Below, piece after piece: positions 8,135 to 17,155 of a stretch of DNA of 64,000 bases. Position 1 is the first letter of the stretch. The number at the start of each line of letters is the position of its first letter. The stretch is from NCBI GenBank assembly GCA_019801415.1, contig JAHVJD010000002.1:434001-498000 (forward strand). Direction: 5' to 3'. The notes below the pieces were generated by a model that saw only the letters and a program-made list of their open reading frames with translations, was not told where the DNA came from and did not search any database. The DNA comes from Nocardioides marinus. Its GTDB lineage: Bacteria > Pseudomonadota > Alphaproteobacteria > Rhodobacterales > Rhodobacteraceae. The translations under genes and the position numbers were made by a program.

Positions 8135-10102
8135 ATGGAAGCAACTGTGGCGAAGACGAGCGAGCTGATGGTACAAAACAACAAAGTCCTGACCGTCTCC
8201 TATGGAACCTTTTCCTGCACATTGGAAGGGTTCGAGGATTCCTTCGGCACGATGAAGGCCATCGCCGAGTATTTCCGCGACCTGGCCTCCGAAGACCGGT
8301 ACTTTGGTGCCGAGCCGCCGCAGCCGGATGCCGACATGCTCGCCCGCATTGCCCAGCGCGAGATCGCCCGCCAGGTCGAGGCGCGCACCAGCGAGGGTGG
8401 CATTCACCTGCGCGCCGCGGCGCTTTCTGCCGCCCCGGCGGAACCGCCGACGCAAACCGCCCCTCCCGCCGACACCCAGGCGGCCACCACGGCGCAGCCC
8501 TCTCCCGCCGCCTATCTGGCCACCGAACGCCCGGCGCAGACCCTGCCGACGGCACCGCAGGCCGCGCCGCAAGCCGAACCTGCCGCCGCGGCTGAAACCG
8601 CCCCGGAAGCCGCCGTCGTGGCCGAGGAGGTCGAGGACTGGAGCCTGACCGAAGCCGAAGCCGAAGCCGAAGCCGAAGCCGAAGCCGAAGCCGAAGCCGA
8701 AGCCGAAGACACGATCGCCGCTGTGCTCGCCAGTGCAAGCGCCTCCGACGCGCCGCAAGACACCCGCGCCTCGAGCGCCGCCGCCGCACAGGCCGAGCCC
8801 GAGGACACCCCGGCCCCGGACAGCATCGCCGCCAAGCTGCAGCGGATCCGCGCCGTGGTCGCTCGCGCCCCGGAACCGGAAGAGGAGTTCTCCGAGGACG
8901 AGCACGCCGACGACGTGCTGGAAAACGCGGCCGCCGACATCTCCAGCGCGATGCAGGACGGCGACGAGTCCGACGCGCCCGATTTCGACGACGAAAGCGA
9001 CGACGAGATCGCCCGCGCGCTGGACCGGCTCGACATCGAAGCCGAGGCCGACAGTGCAGCGCCGTCCGAGGCAGAGGCCGACGCGGAAGAGGCCACAGAT
9101 ACGGAATCGCAGCCCGCTCCCGCCGCCCCGCCCCGCATGCGCGTCGCCAAGGTAAAGCGCGCCGATTTCGAGAAAGCCGTCGCCGCCGGTCAGCTGGAAG
9201 AAACAGCCGACAGCGACGACGAGCAGGCCGACCACGCCGCGCCCCACACCCCCGCCGAACTCTCCGAGGAGGACGAGGCCGACCTGATGCGGGAACTGGC
9301 CGAGGTCGAAGCGGAGATTCTCGCCGCCGGGCAGGAGCCCGAGGAGGAGACGGCGCCGGACACCCCGGCCGAGACCGCCTTTACCCTTGCGCCGCACGCG
9401 GAAACCCCGCCCGCCGCGCCTGCGCCGGACCTGCCCGACAGCGATGTATCGCGGCTGATGGCCGCCGCGGACCAGCGGCTCGAAGAACCCGAATCAGCCT
9501 CCACGCGGGAGGCCTACAGCCATCTGCGCGCCGCCGCCGCCGCGGCCAAGAACGGCGAGACCGACGGCTCCGGCGATGACGAGGCCCAGCCCTACCGCGA
9601 AGACCTGGCCAGCGTGGTGCGCCCGCGCCGCCCGGAAACCCGCGCCAAGCCCCGCGACGCCGGCGCCGATCGCCCGCGCATCGCGGTAAGCCGCCCGGCA
9701 CCGCTGAAACTCGTGGCCGAGCAGCGCATCGACGAAACCAGCCAGCCACAGCAGCCGGTGCGCCCGCGCCGGGTGTCCGCAGCAATTCTCGAAGAGCCCT
9801 CCCCCGACGCCACCGGCAGCAGCTTTGCCGATTACGCCGAGGAGCGCGGCGCAGTCGAACTGCATGAATTGCTCGAAGCCGCCGCCGCTTATCTCAGCTT
9901 CGTCGAGGGACGAGACCATTTCTCCCGTCCGCAGCTGATGAACAAGGTCCGCAGCAGCGGTGCCGGCGACTTCAACCGCGAGGACGGGCTGCGCAGCTTT
10001 GGCCAGCTCCTGCGCGAAGGCAAGATCGAACGGTCCGGCAACGGCAAGTTCACCGCCTCCGGCGAGATCGGCTTCCAGCCCGGCAAACGCGCCGCGGGCT
10101 GA
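8135..10102 (+). CDS. Conserved Rhodobacteraceae acidic repeat protein of unknown function
   Basis: A 655-residue protein with short conserved ends and a very long, low-complexity, acidic, Ala/Pro-rich middle. The N-terminus (about residues 12-60, KVLTVSYGTFSCTLEGFEDS then AIAEYFRDLASEDRYFGAEPP) and the C-terminus (about the last 90 residues, with YLSFVEGRDHFSRPQLMNKV and a LLREGKIERS stretch) look folded. The C-terminal part resembles a winged-helix-like module. Close relatives are often labelled CheA, but no histidine-kinase motif is present. Residues about 173-192 are an uninterrupted Glu-Ala repeat. An in-frame ATG at 8168 is an alternative start. The gene ends at a strong hairpin terminator. 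No function can be assigned. Confidence 0.88.
   Translation: MEATVAKTSELMVQNNKVLTVSYGTFSCTLEGFEDSFGTMKAIAEYFRDLASEDRYFGAEPPQPDADMLARIAQREIARQVEARTSEGGIHLRAAALSAAPAEPPTQTAPPADTQAATTAQPSPAAYLATERPAQTLPTAPQAAPQAEPAAAAETAPEAAVVAEEVEDWSLTEAEAEAEAEAEAEAEAEAEDTIAAVLASASASDAPQDTRASSAAAAQAEPEDTPAPDSIAAKLQRIRAVVARAPEPEEEFSEDEHADDVLENAAADISSAMQDGDESDAPDFDDESDDEIARALDRLDIEAEADSAAPSEAEADAEEATDTESQPAPAAPPRMRVAKVKRADFEKAVAAGQLEETADSDDEQADHAAPHTPAELSEEDEADLMRELAEVEAEILAAGQEPEEETAPDTPAETAFTLAPHAETPPAAPAPDLPDSDVSRLMAAADQRLEEPESASTREAYSHLRAAAAAAKNGETDGSGDDEAQPYREDLASVVRPRRPETRAKPRDAGADRPRIAVSRPAPLKLVAEQRIDETSQPQQPVRPRRVSAAILEEPSPDATGSSFADYAEERGAVELHELLEAAAAYLSFVEGRDHFSRPQLMNKVRSSGAGDFNREDGLRSFGQLLREGKIERSGNGKFTASGEIGFQPGKRAAG
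8651..8710 (+). repeat. GAAGCC hexanucleotide tandem repeat inside the acidic protein gene
   Basis: Nine perfect copies of GAAGCC (8651-8704) followed by a variant GAAGAC, all in frame and coding for alternating Glu-Ala. Because the unit is six bases, slippage would lengthen or shorten the protein by two residues without breaking the frame. Confidence 0.95.
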
Positions 10103-10120
10103 ACCTCCGAACAAAAACAA

Positions 10121-10149
10121 AAAAAGGCGGCCCCCGGGGCCGCCTTTTT
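10121..10149. terminator. Bidirectional rho-independent terminator
   Basis: GGCGGCCCC/GGGGCCGCC hairpin flanked by A5 on the left and T5 on the right, so it can stop transcription from either side. It ends the acidic-protein gene (plus) and can serve the DUF2842 gene (minus) that converges on it. Confidence 0.9.
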
Positions 10150-10189
10150 CAGTTCAGCACAACGCGCTGCCGCTTCATCTTTCCCCAAA

Positions 10190-10270
10190 ATACTCCGGGG
10201 TGAATTGGCCCGCAGGGCCAAGAGGGGCAGCGCCCCTCTTCCAGGCAAACCTGCGGGGCAACGCCCCTCC
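10190..10270. repeat. Tandem-hairpin intergenic repeat of Rhodobacteraceae type
   Basis: Three consecutive small hairpins: TTGGCCC/GGGCCAA with loop GCA (10205-10221), AAGAGGGGC/GCCCCTCTT with loop AGC (10220-10240), and GGGGC/GCCCC (10255-10267). They are preceded by CTTTCCCCAAAATACTCCGG. I recognise this arrangement from intergenic repeats scattered in Rhodobacter/Roseobacter genomes. Only one copy was noticed in this window. Confidence 0.6.
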
Positions 10271-10272
10271 GC

Positions 10273-10509
10273 TTACTCGCCGTCCGCGTCCGGGTCCGCC
10301 TGTCCGACACCGCGGAAGACAAACTTGAACGGCAGCACCCAGACGATGCCCAGCGCCACATAGACCACCAGTTCCAGCCACAGCGGCGGCCGGTCCAGCC
10401 AGTTCATCACCGTGACCGCGGCCACGATGTAAACCGGCATGCCCACCAGCAGGATCACCAGCGCCCAGCGCCGCCGCGCCTTGTAGCTCAGGCCTTGCTT
10501 CTCTGCCAT
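10273..10509 (-). CDS. DUF2842 small membrane protein
   Basis: A 78-residue inner-membrane protein with two hydrophobic helices (about residues 14-36 and 44-66), a basic N-terminus ([15 protein letters not shown]) and an acidic tail (ADPDADGE). It matches the alphaproteobacterial DUF2842 family, whose function is not known. The start at 10509 shares a base with the purA stop codon (TGATG), so it is the second gene of a purA operon. The repeat element and bidirectional terminator lie just downstream. Confidence 0.82.
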   Translation of the reverse strand: MAEKQGLSYKARRRWALVILLVGMPVYIVAAVTVMNWLDRPPLWLELVVYVALGIVWVLPFKFVFRGVGQADPDADGE

Positions 10510-11822
10510 CAGTCGGCAAACGGGTCGGTCACCAGGATGGTGTCGTCCCGCTCCGGGCTGGTGGAGAGCAGCGCCACCGGGCATTCGATCAGCTCTTCCA
10601 CGCGTTTCACATACTTGATCGCGTTGGCCGGCAGGTCGTTCCAGCTGCGCGCGCCTTCGGTGGATTCGCTCCAGCCCGGCATCTCCTCGTAGATCGGCTT
10701 GCAGCGCGCCTGCTGGTCGGCAGCGGTGGGCAGGTAGTCCAGCCGCTCGCCATCCAGCTCATAGCCGGTGCAGATCTTCAGGGTTTCAAAGCCGTCCAGC
10801 ACGTCCAGCTTGGTCAGGCAGATGCCCTTGATGCCGGAGGTGGCGCAGGTCTGGCGCACCAGCGCGGCATCGAACCAGCCGCAGCGGCGCTGGCGGCCGG
10901 TGGTGGTGCCGAACTCATGGCCGCGGGTGCCCAGACGCTCGCCATCGGCATCGGGCTTGCCCTCGGCGTCCAGCAGCTCGGTCGGGAACGGACCTTCGCC
11001 AACGCGGGTGGTGTAGGCCTTGACGATGCCCAGCACGTAATCGATCGAGCCCGGGCCGATGCCGACGCCGGTCGCGGCCTGACCCGCAATCACGTTGGAC
11101 GAGGTCACAAAGGGATAGGTGCCGAAATCGATGTCCAGCAATGCGCCCTGCGCGCCTTCAAACAGGATCCGCTTGCCCGCCTTGCGCTTCTCGTTCAGCA
11201 CCTTCCAGACCGGCGCCGCGTAGGGCAGGATCTTCGGTGCGATCTCTTTCAGCTGGGCAATCAGCGCATCGCGGTCGATGGCTTCGACGCCCAGGCCCTT
11301 GCGCAGCGGATCATGGTGCTGCAACGCGCGGTCAACGCGGGCGATCAGCGTCGCCTCATCGGCCAGATCCGCGACGCGGATGGCGCGGCGGCCGACCTTG
11401 TCCTCATAGGCCGGACCGATGCCGCGGCCGGTGGTGCCGATCTTGGTGCCCTTGGAGGCCGCTTCCTCGCGCGCGCGGTCCAGCTCGCCGTGCAGCGGCA
11501 GGATCAGCGGGGTGTTTTCCGCGATCATCAGCGTCTCCGGCGTGATCTCCACGCCCTGGGCGCGCACGGTCTCGATCTCTTTCAGCAGGTGCCAGGGGTC
11601 CAGCACCACGCCATTGCCGATGACCGACAGCTTGCCACCGCGCACCACGCCCGAGGGCAGCGCGTGCAGCTTGTAGACCTTTCCGTCAATGACCAGCGTG
11701 TGGCCGGCGTTATGGCCGCCCTGAAAGCGTGCGATCACATCCGCGCGCTCGCTCAGCCAGTCCACGATCTTGCCTTTACCTTCGTCGCCCCACTGGGCGC
11801 CGACTACGACGACATTGGCCAT
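10509..11822 (-). CDS. purA: Adenylosuccinate synthetase
   Basis: Catalyses the GTP-dependent first committed step from IMP to AMP. Motifs are at the expected places: [19 protein letters not shown] at the N-terminus (P-loop and catalytic Asp), GGHNAGHT (catalytic His), and [13 protein letters not shown] with a following TKLDVLDG near the C-terminus. The length of 437 residues is normal. It is coupled to the downstream DUF2842 gene. Upstream lies a long gene-free stretch with strong secondary structure (11823-12449), so part of that could be a long leader, although no known purine riboswitch was recognised. Confidence 0.96.
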   Translation of the reverse strand: MANVVVVGAQWGDEGKGKIVDWLSERADVIARFQGGHNAGHTLVIDGKVYKLHALPSGVVRGGKLSVIGNGVVLDPWHLLKEIETVRAQGVEITPETLMIAENTPLILPLHGELDRAREEAASKGTKIGTTGRGIGPAYEDKVGRRAIRVADLADEATLIARVDRALQHHDPLRKGLGVEAIDRDALIAQLKEIAPKILPYAAPVWKVLNEKRKAGKRILFEGAQGALLDIDFGTYPFVTSSNVIAGQAATGVGIGPGSIDYVLGIVKAYTTRVGEGPFPTELLDAEGKPDADGERLGTRGHEFGTTTGRQRRCGWFDAALVRQTCATSGIKGICLTKLDVLDGFETLKICTGYELDGERLDYLPTAADQQARCKPIYEEMPGWSESTEGARSWNDLPANAIKYVKRVEELIECPVALLSTSPERDDTILVTDPFAD

Positions 11823-12449
11823 ATCCGGTCCTTTACAGTCTTTGGTTCAAACCCACGCTCATATAGCGATGCTGCGCAGGCAGGGGAACCGGTTTTTCGC
11901 CGCAGGGGGCAGTGTTTCACCGCAACGCGTGCCGCCCCACGCCAGGAATCAAGCCGCAGGCGCCGGGCGAGCGCCTGCCCGCCCCACCGGGCTGGCGCTT
12001 TGGTACAGGTATCGCTTCACTGCGGCCTAGTACGGATTTTGCTGACATGAACTGCCGGACACGCCCCAATCAGCGCCACCCCGCGGTCAGGCGCTCGCCC
12101 TCATTGTACCGTCTCCAAGCGGGTGTTGCGCCCCCAGCGTACGCCCGCTTCACGCAATCCTCAGACCGACCTGCCAGACTGCCCCTGATCGCGATCCCCC
12201 GCCATGATCCTTGCGCAAGGGTCATGATACGTGGCGCAGGCATCTGTGTGGCTGCCTGCGCATCACCCGGAGACCGGCCCCGATAAAAAGGGGGTCGTTC
12301 AGGAAGTCCTGTCCGAGCCTCCCCCGCGGGGGAGCGTCCATCCTCCACCCGGCGGCGCCGCCCCCTTTATCAGGGTATAGCGCAGAACCAGAGCAACAAC
12401 GCTGATACACCCGCCCGGCGCCCGGCCGCGGCGGCCAGAGCTGCCGGAG
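11823..12449. other. Gene-free 627 bp upstream of purA
   Basis: No convincing coding frame: the open frames here are short, start poorly and resemble no family. The purA-proximal part (11823-12060) presumably holds its promoter. The distal part (12204-12376) contains the group of strong inverted repeats described separately. Nothing else is recognisable. Confidence 0.6.
12204..12376. ncRNA. Candidate structured RNA (strand undetermined)
   Basis: About 170 bp dense in inverted repeats: a near-perfect palindrome at 12204-12225; a 9 bp perfect stem GCGCAGGCA/TGCCTGCGC (12234-12242 with 12253-12261); a long-range stem between 12279-12294 and 12361-12375 (CCC-GATAAA-GGGGG against CCCCC-TTTATC-GGG, with two small bulges); and inside it a 16 bp palindrome at 12319-12334. 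The arrangement, a long closing helix around inner hairpins, suits a folded RNA. No Rfam family was recognised, and GC-rich DNA makes chance hairpins common. Confidence 0.3.
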
Positions 12450-12782
12450 TCACTCCGGCAGATGCACCGGCGCGCCATGCGGCGTGGTCAGATAGGCCTC
12501 CTCCCAGCGCTTGCGCATCTGCTCGGCCTCGGCCGGGGCCACCGCGCCGTCTTCCGCCAGGTAGCTCTCCAGCGTTTCCAGCCAGGCGCGAAAGTAATCC
12601 TCGCCGCCGTCCAGATCGCGGTTCAGCCCGTGCCGCTTCAGGGTGGCCGAGAACCGCTGCACCCAGTCGGCCCAGCTGAACCGCCCGGCCTCGTTCAGAT
12701 GCACCGTCAGGGCAAACACCTGCGCGTGCCAGGGTTCGGCAAAGACCGGCTCCGGCGCGGAAACCTCGGCACAGCTGCTCAT
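12450..12782 (-). CDS. Nitrile hydratase activator / accessory protein (P14K type)
   Basis: A 110-residue protein of the nitrile hydratase accessory family, which in cobalt enzymes delivers the metal-loaded alpha subunit by subunit exchange. It resembles the N-terminal half of the beta subunit: PVFAEPWHAQVFALTVHLNE parallels [20 protein letters not shown] in the neighbouring beta gene, as expected for this family. The start [12 protein letters not shown] was chosen because its ATG overlaps the beta stop by four bases (ATGA). It is last of the three-gene operon and is followed by the gene-free region. Confidence 0.85.
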   Translation of the reverse strand: MSSCAEVSAPEPVFAEPWHAQVFALTVHLNEAGRFSWADWVQRFSATLKRHGLNRDLDGGEDYFRAWLETLESYLAEDGAVAPAEAEQMRKRWEEAYLTTPHGAPVHLPE

Positions 12783-13456
12783 AGCGGCTCCAGATAGCTT
12801 TGCCACAGATCCAGCACCACCTCGTCATCGGGATGTTCGGGGTGCGCCCACAGCTGGCTCGCGGCAAAGCGCACGGCATAGAGCGGCTCTGGCGCCTCGC
12901 CCAGCCCGTGGGCATTGCTGTCGGGTAGCACATGGCTGCCGTGCAGCCGCAGGATCTGGCCGCAGGCGCCGGCCGCGTAACGCGGCAGCCGGGTGTGGCC
13001 GCCCGGCATCAGCACATTCTCGGCAGGTCGCCGCGTGCGCACCGCCTGCCCGGGGGAAAACCGCGGTGCCGGGCCGCCATCGCGTGCCGCCGGGCCGCCC
13101 CTGGCCAGCGCCGCCGCGACGTCTTGTGCCTGCAGCGCCCGCCCGGCCAACGCGTGCAGCTCGGCCGTGCCCTTGCCCTGAAGGTCGGCCTCGCTCAGCA
13201 CGCCGGTTTCCACCAGCAGGTCGGCCAGCGCGGCGATCCATTTCTCGTAATAGGAAAATCGGCTGTAGTCCCCGGGCGACAGCCGCTCGCGCGCGTGACG
13301 CGAGACGTCGATGTTCCACTGGCCCAACGCGCCGCAGGCCAGCGTCACCGCCAGCGCGCGGCCGTGCCAATCCTGCGCAAAAACCGGCGCGTCCGCGGCC
13401 TCTGGCCTTACCGGCCCGTCGCCGAATCGCCCGCCCATGTCATGCACCCGGGTCAT
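12779..13456 (-). CDS. nthB: Nitrile hydratase subunit beta
   Basis: Non-metal subunit of the nitrile hydratase heterodimer, which hydrates nitriles to amides in the cytoplasm. The 225-residue chain begins [16 protein letters not shown], the typical beta N-terminus. The C-terminal SH3-like barrel contains [24 protein letters not shown] and [12 protein letters not shown], all family landmarks. ATGA overlaps on both sides couple it tightly to nthA upstream and the activator gene downstream, which suits co-assembly of a complex. Confidence 0.93.
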   Translation of the reverse strand: MTRVHDMGGRFGDGPVRPEAADAPVFAQDWHGRALAVTLACGALGQWNIDVSRHARERLSPGDYSRFSYYEKWIAALADLLVETGVLSEADLQGKGTAELHALAGRALQAQDVAAALARGGPAARDGGPAPRFSPGQAVRTRRPAENVLMPGGHTRLPRYAAGACGQILRLHGSHVLPDSNAHGLGEAPEPLYAVRFAASQLWAHPEHPDDEVVLDLWQSYLEPL

Positions 13457-14079
13457 GGCTGCGCCTGCCCCGGCGCCGCCGGCAGGGCGGTTCCGATCAT
13501 GCTGTCACGGCTGACCAGCGCCGCCAGCGCCGCCTCGTCCAGGCCCTCGGTGCCTTTGGGCCGCATCGGCAGGACCAGATAGCGGACCTCGGCCGTCGAA
13601 TCCCAGACCCGCACTGCGGTTTCCGGCGGCAGCGCCACGCCAAATTCCGCCAACACCTTGCGCGGCTCGCGCACCGCGCGGGCGCGGTAGGCGTCGGATT
13701 TGTACCAGCCGGGCGGGATCCCCAGCAAAGGCCACGGGTAGCAGCTGCACAGGGTGCAGACGATCATGTTGTGGCGCTGGGGCGTGTTCTCCACCACCAC
13801 CATATGCTCCCCCTGCCGCCCGTAATAACCAAGCTCCGCCAGCACCGGGTCGGCATCCGCCAGAAGGGCGGCCTTGAACGCGGGATCGCGCCAGGCCCGC
13901 GCCACCACCCGCGCCCCGTTCTGCGGGCCTATGCGGTTCTGGTAGGTGTCGATGATCTCCTCCAGCGCGGCGGGATCGACCAGGCCTTTTGCGGTCAGAA
14001 TCGTCTCCAGCGCTTTCACCCGCAGGGCGGGGTCCGGGGGCAGATGGGCGTGCGGGTGGTCAGGCAAGTCATGTGGCAT
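13453..14079 (-). CDS. nthA: Nitrile hydratase subunit alpha, cobalt type
   Basis: Metal-carrying catalytic subunit, 208 residues. The metal-claw motif is VCTLCSC (Cys108, Cys111, Cys113). Threonine at the third position is characteristic of non-corrin cobalt enzymes, whereas iron enzymes have serine there. The two flanking cysteines are normally oxidised to sulfinic and sulfenic acids. The start [17 protein letters not shown] leaves a His/Pro-rich N-terminal tail. It is first in the minus-strand operon nthA-nthB-activator. No amidase or nitrile transporter gene is adjacent, so the amide product would be handled by genes elsewhere. Confidence 0.94.
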   Translation of the reverse strand: MPHDLPDHPHAHLPPDPALRVKALETILTAKGLVDPAALEEIIDTYQNRIGPQNGARVVARAWRDPAFKAALLADADPVLAELGYYGRQGEHMVVVENTPQRHNMIVCTLCSCYPWPLLGIPPGWYKSDAYRARAVREPRKVLAEFGVALPPETAVRVWDSTAEVRYLVLPMRPKGTEGLDEAALAALVSRDSMIGTALPAAPGQAQP

Positions 14080-14254
14080 ATGGGCAGACTGCGCCGCCCC
14101 GCGCGCCCTGTCCAGCGCCCTTTGATGATAGGAGAAATCAAGATCCGTGATGCAGCTTGGCCATTGCCGGCATCGCAGGCAAACTGAGCCCTTGCCCCCC
14201 CGGCCAATCTTCCCTATTTACCGCCCGATACTCAGCCAACCGCCGCAGGGACCC

Positions 14255-14617
14255 ATGGAAAACGTTGTTCTCATCATCCATCTTCTTCTGGCTCTCGGCC
14301 TGATTGCCATTGTCCTGCTGCAACGCTCCGAGGGCGGCGGTCTGGGCATGGGCGGCGGTGGCGGCGGGGCGATCTCCGGCCGGGCCGCGGCAACCGCGCT
14401 CAGCAAGCTGACCTGGCTGCTGGCCATTGCCTTTGTCGGCACCTCGATCACCCTGACGGTGCTGGCCGCACAGAAATCCGCGGGTTCCTCGGTCGCTGAC
14501 CGGCTGACCGTTCCGCAGGCCGAAGGCGAGGCTCCGGCAGCTCCGCCTGCTCTGGGCAGCGATCTTCTGCCGCCGAGCGAAGGCGACAACGCACCGCTGG
14601 TGCCAAGCCTGGACTAA
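14255..14617 (+). CDS. secG: Preprotein translocase subunit SecG
   Basis: Small integral membrane subunit of the SecYEG channel that assists protein export. The 120-residue protein has two transmembrane helices (about residues 3-22 and 50-70) separated by the hallmark cytoplasmic loop LLQRSEGGGLGMGGGGGG, then an Ala/Pro-rich tail. The start MENVVLIIHLLLA was chosen because the first helix begins there. It lies upstream of pyrG on the same strand with 172 bp between them and an intervening hairpin. Confidence 0.95.
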   Translation: MENVVLIIHLLLALGLIAIVLLQRSEGGGLGMGGGGGGAISGRAAATALSKLTWLLAIAFVGTSITLTVLAAQKSAGSSVADRLTVPQAEGEAPAAPPALGSDLLPPSEGDNAPLVPSLD

Positions 14618-14640
14618 ACCACTATACCTTGACGGGTTTT

Positions 14641-14687
14641 CGGGAACTGCAACAGCATCTTGCGGTTCCCTTGCGCATGATGCGCGA
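14641..14687. terminator. Hairpins between secG and pyrG
   Basis: GGGAACTGCAA/TTGCGGTTCCC makes an 11 bp stem (one G-T pair). It is followed at once by the perfect short palindrome GCGCATGATGCGC. There is no T-run, so it may attenuate or process the transcript rather than terminate it. A TATATA-like box (about 14693-14700) just after it could be a pyrG promoter element. Confidence 0.4.
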
Positions 14688-14789
14688 ATCCTCTATATAT
14701 GAAGTCCCGTGATGCTGCGGTTTTTCGGATGATTCCGATCACCGCCGGGCAGCTGAAATCTGACTTCTCACGGGGGCAGCCGAACACAT

Positions 14790-16433
14790 ATGGCGCGTTT
14801 TATCTTCATCACTGGCGGTGTTGTTTCATCACTGGGCAAAGGTCTGGCTTCGGCGGCACTGGGGGCGCTTCTGCAGGCTCGCGGCTATTCCGTTCGCCTG
14901 CGCAAGCTGGACCCCTATCTGAACGTCGATCCCGGCACCATGAGCCCGTTCGAGCACGGCGAGGTCTTCGTCACCGACGACGGCGCCGAGACCGACCTCG
15001 ACCTCGGCCACTACGAGCGCTTCACCGGGGTGCCTGCCCGCAAGACCGACTCGATCTCCTCGGGCCGGATCTACACCAACGTGCTGGAGAAGGAGCGCCG
15101 CGGCGACTACCTCGGCAAGACCATCCAGGTCATTCCGCACGTCACCAACGAGATCAAGGACTTCATCTCGATCGGCGAGGATGAGGTCGACTTCATGCTC
15201 TGCGAGATCGGCGGCACCGTCGGCGACATCGAGGGCCTGCCCTTCTTCGAGGCGATCCGCCAGTTCGCCCAGGACAAGCCGCGCGGCCAGTGCATCTTCA
15301 TGCACCTGACGCTGCTGCCCTACATCAAGGCCTCCGGCGAGCTGAAGACCAAGCCGACCCAGCACTCGGTGAAGGAGCTGCGCTCGATCGGCCTTGCCCC
15401 CGACATCCTGGTCTGCCGCTCGGAAGGCCCGATCCCGAAGAAAGAGCGCGAGAAGCTGGCGCTGTTCTGCAACGTCCGCCCCGATTCGGTGATCGCCGCG
15501 CAGGACCTGAAATCGATCTACGAAGCGCCGCTGGCCTACCACCGCGAGGGCATGGACCAGGCCGTTCTGGACGCCTTTGGCATTGCCCCGGCCCCCAAGC
15601 CGAACCTGGCGCGCTGGGAAGATGTGGCTGACCGCATCTACAACCCCGAGGGCGAGGTGAAGGTGGCCATCGTCGGCAAGTACACCCAGCTGGAAGATGC
15701 CTATAAATCCATCGCCGAGGCGCTCACCCATGGCGGCATGTCGAACCGGGTGAAGGTCAAGATCGAATGGGTCGACGCCGAGCTGTTCGACAAGGATGAT
15801 GCGGCGCCCTACCTGCAGGGCTATCACGCGATCCTGGTGCCCGGCGGCTTTGGCGAGCGCGGCACCGAGGGCAAGATCAAGGCGGCGCAATACGCACGCG
15901 AAAACAACGTGCCCTACCTCGGCATCTGCCTTGGCATGCAGATGGCGGTGATCGAAGCCGCCCGCAATGTCGCAGGCATCGCCGAGGCCGGTTCGGAGGA
16001 ATTCGATCACGAGGCCGGCAAGAAGCGGTTCGAGCCGGTGGTCTATCACCTCAAGGAATGGGTGCAGGGCAACCACAAGGTCAGCCGCACCGCCGATGAC
16101 GACAAGGGCGGCACCATGCGCCTGGGCGCCTATGACGCGACGCTGAGCGAAGGCTCGCTGGTGTCGCGCGTCTATGGCAGCACCCATATCGAGGAACGCC
16201 ACCGTCACCGCTACGAGGTGGACATCAAGTACCGCGAGAAGCTGGAAGCCTGCGGGCTGCATTTCTCGGGCATGTCGCCCGACGGCCGCCTGCCGGAGAT
16301 CGTCGAATGGAAGGACCATCCCTGGTTCATCGGCGTGCAGTTCCACCCCGAGCTGAAGTCCAAACCCTTTGCGCCGCACCCGTTGTTCGACGACTTCGTG
16401 CGCGCGGCCAAGGAAGCCTCGCGGCTGGTCTAA
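14790..16433 (+). CDS. pyrG: CTP synthase
   Basis: Glutamine- and ATP-dependent amination of UTP to CTP. The 547-residue chain begins [18 protein letters not shown], the invariant synthetase-domain start with its P-loop, and contains [12 protein letters not shown]. The class I glutamine amidotransferase domain occupies about residues 290-540, with nucleophile Cys in LGICLGMQ and the HPE triad end in [10 protein letters not shown]. Length and start are canonical. A strong terminator follows at 16535. Confidence 0.97.
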   Translation: MARFIFITGGVVSSLGKGLASAALGALLQARGYSVRLRKLDPYLNVDPGTMSPFEHGEVFVTDDGAETDLDLGHYERFTGVPARKTDSISSGRIYTNVLEKERRGDYLGKTIQVIPHVTNEIKDFISIGEDEVDFMLCEIGGTVGDIEGLPFFEAIRQFAQDKPRGQCIFMHLTLLPYIKASGELKTKPTQHSVKELRSIGLAPDILVCRSEGPIPKKEREKLALFCNVRPDSVIAAQDLKSIYEAPLAYHREGMDQAVLDAFGIAPAPKPNLARWEDVADRIYNPEGEVKVAIVGKYTQLEDAYKSIAEALTHGGMSNRVKVKIEWVDAELFDKDDAAPYLQGYHAILVPGGFGERGTEGKIKAAQYARENNVPYLGICLGMQMAVIEAARNVAGIAEAGSEEFDHEAGKKRFEPVVYHLKEWVQGNHKVSRTADDDKGGTMRLGAYDATLSEGSLVSRVYGSTHIEERHRHRYEVDIKYREKLEACGLHFSGMSPDGRLPEIVEWKDHPWFIGVQFHPELKSKPFAPHPLFDDFVRAAKEASRLV

Positions 16434-16534
16434 GTGCTGGCGGGCGGCGGCGCTCCCGCCCGTCGACGGCGCCATCCGGGATGGCGCCTTGCCAGTTGGG
16501 CCCGGCGCCGCTGCGCGGCGCTGGGAGAAACAGG

Positions 16535-16564
16535 AAAAAGGCGGGCCATCGGCCCGCCTTTTTT
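16535..16564 (+). terminator. Rho-independent terminator of pyrG
   Basis: GGCGGGCC/GGCCCGCC hairpin with loop AT, preceded by A5 and followed by six T. The 100 bp before it hold further GC-rich hairpins, such as GGCGCCAT/ATGGCGCC at 16468-16488. Confidence 0.9.
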
Positions 16565-16718
16565 GCATTTTGGTTTTCCGAACCAGGTATCCGATCCATT
16601 CTCCCCACCGGCATCCGTTGCGACGTCCGCTCATGCAGGGGATTGGGCGTGCAGGTCACTTGCGCGCGAGGCCACCTCCGCCCGGTTTGCGACCGGGGCC
16701 CAGCACGCGATGGCGGGC

Positions 16719-17099
16719 TCAGAAGCCGTGCATCCGCTTGGCCCATTGATAGGCCACCACCAGCCCCTTCATGCGCGGCAGCATCACCAGCGAGGCGACC
16801 ACCGTCACCACCGACAGGATCAGCGCCAGCGTCCAGGGATCCGGTCGCAGCTGCACGTAGACAATGTGCAGGACGAAGCCCAGAATATGGCCAACCACCA
16901 GAATGGTCAGATAGGCAGGCCCATCATCCGCGCGCTGGTGATGCAGCTCCTCGCCGCATTCGCTGCAGCCGTCATTCACCTTCAGGTAGCTGTGCAGCAG
17001 CTTCCCCTGCCCGCAGGCGGGACAGCGCAACCGCAGCCCGTTCACAAGCGCAGGCTTCATCGCCCGCACGTCCTGTTCCATCAGATCGGTGCCACTCAT
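16719..17099 (-). CDS. DUF983 domain membrane protein
   Basis: A 126-residue protein of the DUF983 family. Near the N-terminus it has a zinc-ribbon-like pair of CxxC motifs (LRCPACGQG and DGCSECGEE, about residues 25-50), then two transmembrane helices (about 62-84 and 88-110). The function is not established. It is transcribed divergently from a MocR-type regulator, and the shared 143 bp region contains the palindrome at 17144-17155. Confidence 0.85.
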   Translation of the reverse strand: MSGTDLMEQDVRAMKPALVNGLRLRCPACGQGKLLHSYLKVNDGCSECGEELHHQRADDGPAYLTILVVGHILGFVLHIVYVQLRPDPWTLALILSVVTVVASLVMLPRMKGLVVAYQWAKRMHGF

Positions 17100-17143
17100 T
17101 TGCGCGTCTCCTTGGCTTTGCAGCCTGATACCGTGATTCCGTC

Positions 17144-17155
17144 ATTGCATGCAAT
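17144..17155. promoter_or_regulatory. Palindrome ATTGCATGCAAT and TGCA-rich sites, likely MocR operator
   Basis: Perfect 12 bp palindrome in the divergent region between DUF983 and the MocR-family gene. Related sequence recurs downstream (ATATGCAGTC, CTTGCATAG, TTGGCATTG up to about 17200). Repeated sites in an AT-richer patch next to a MocR gene suggest its own operator; this is an inference. Confidence 0.4.

Noticed and set aside
8135-10102. CheA chemotaxis kinase
   Set aside because: No phosphotransfer His domain, ATP-binding N/G boxes or CheW domain can be seen, and no chemotaxis genes are adjacent.
14829-16634. Long minus-strand frame opposite pyrG
   Set aside because: Shadow of pyrG, no motifs.
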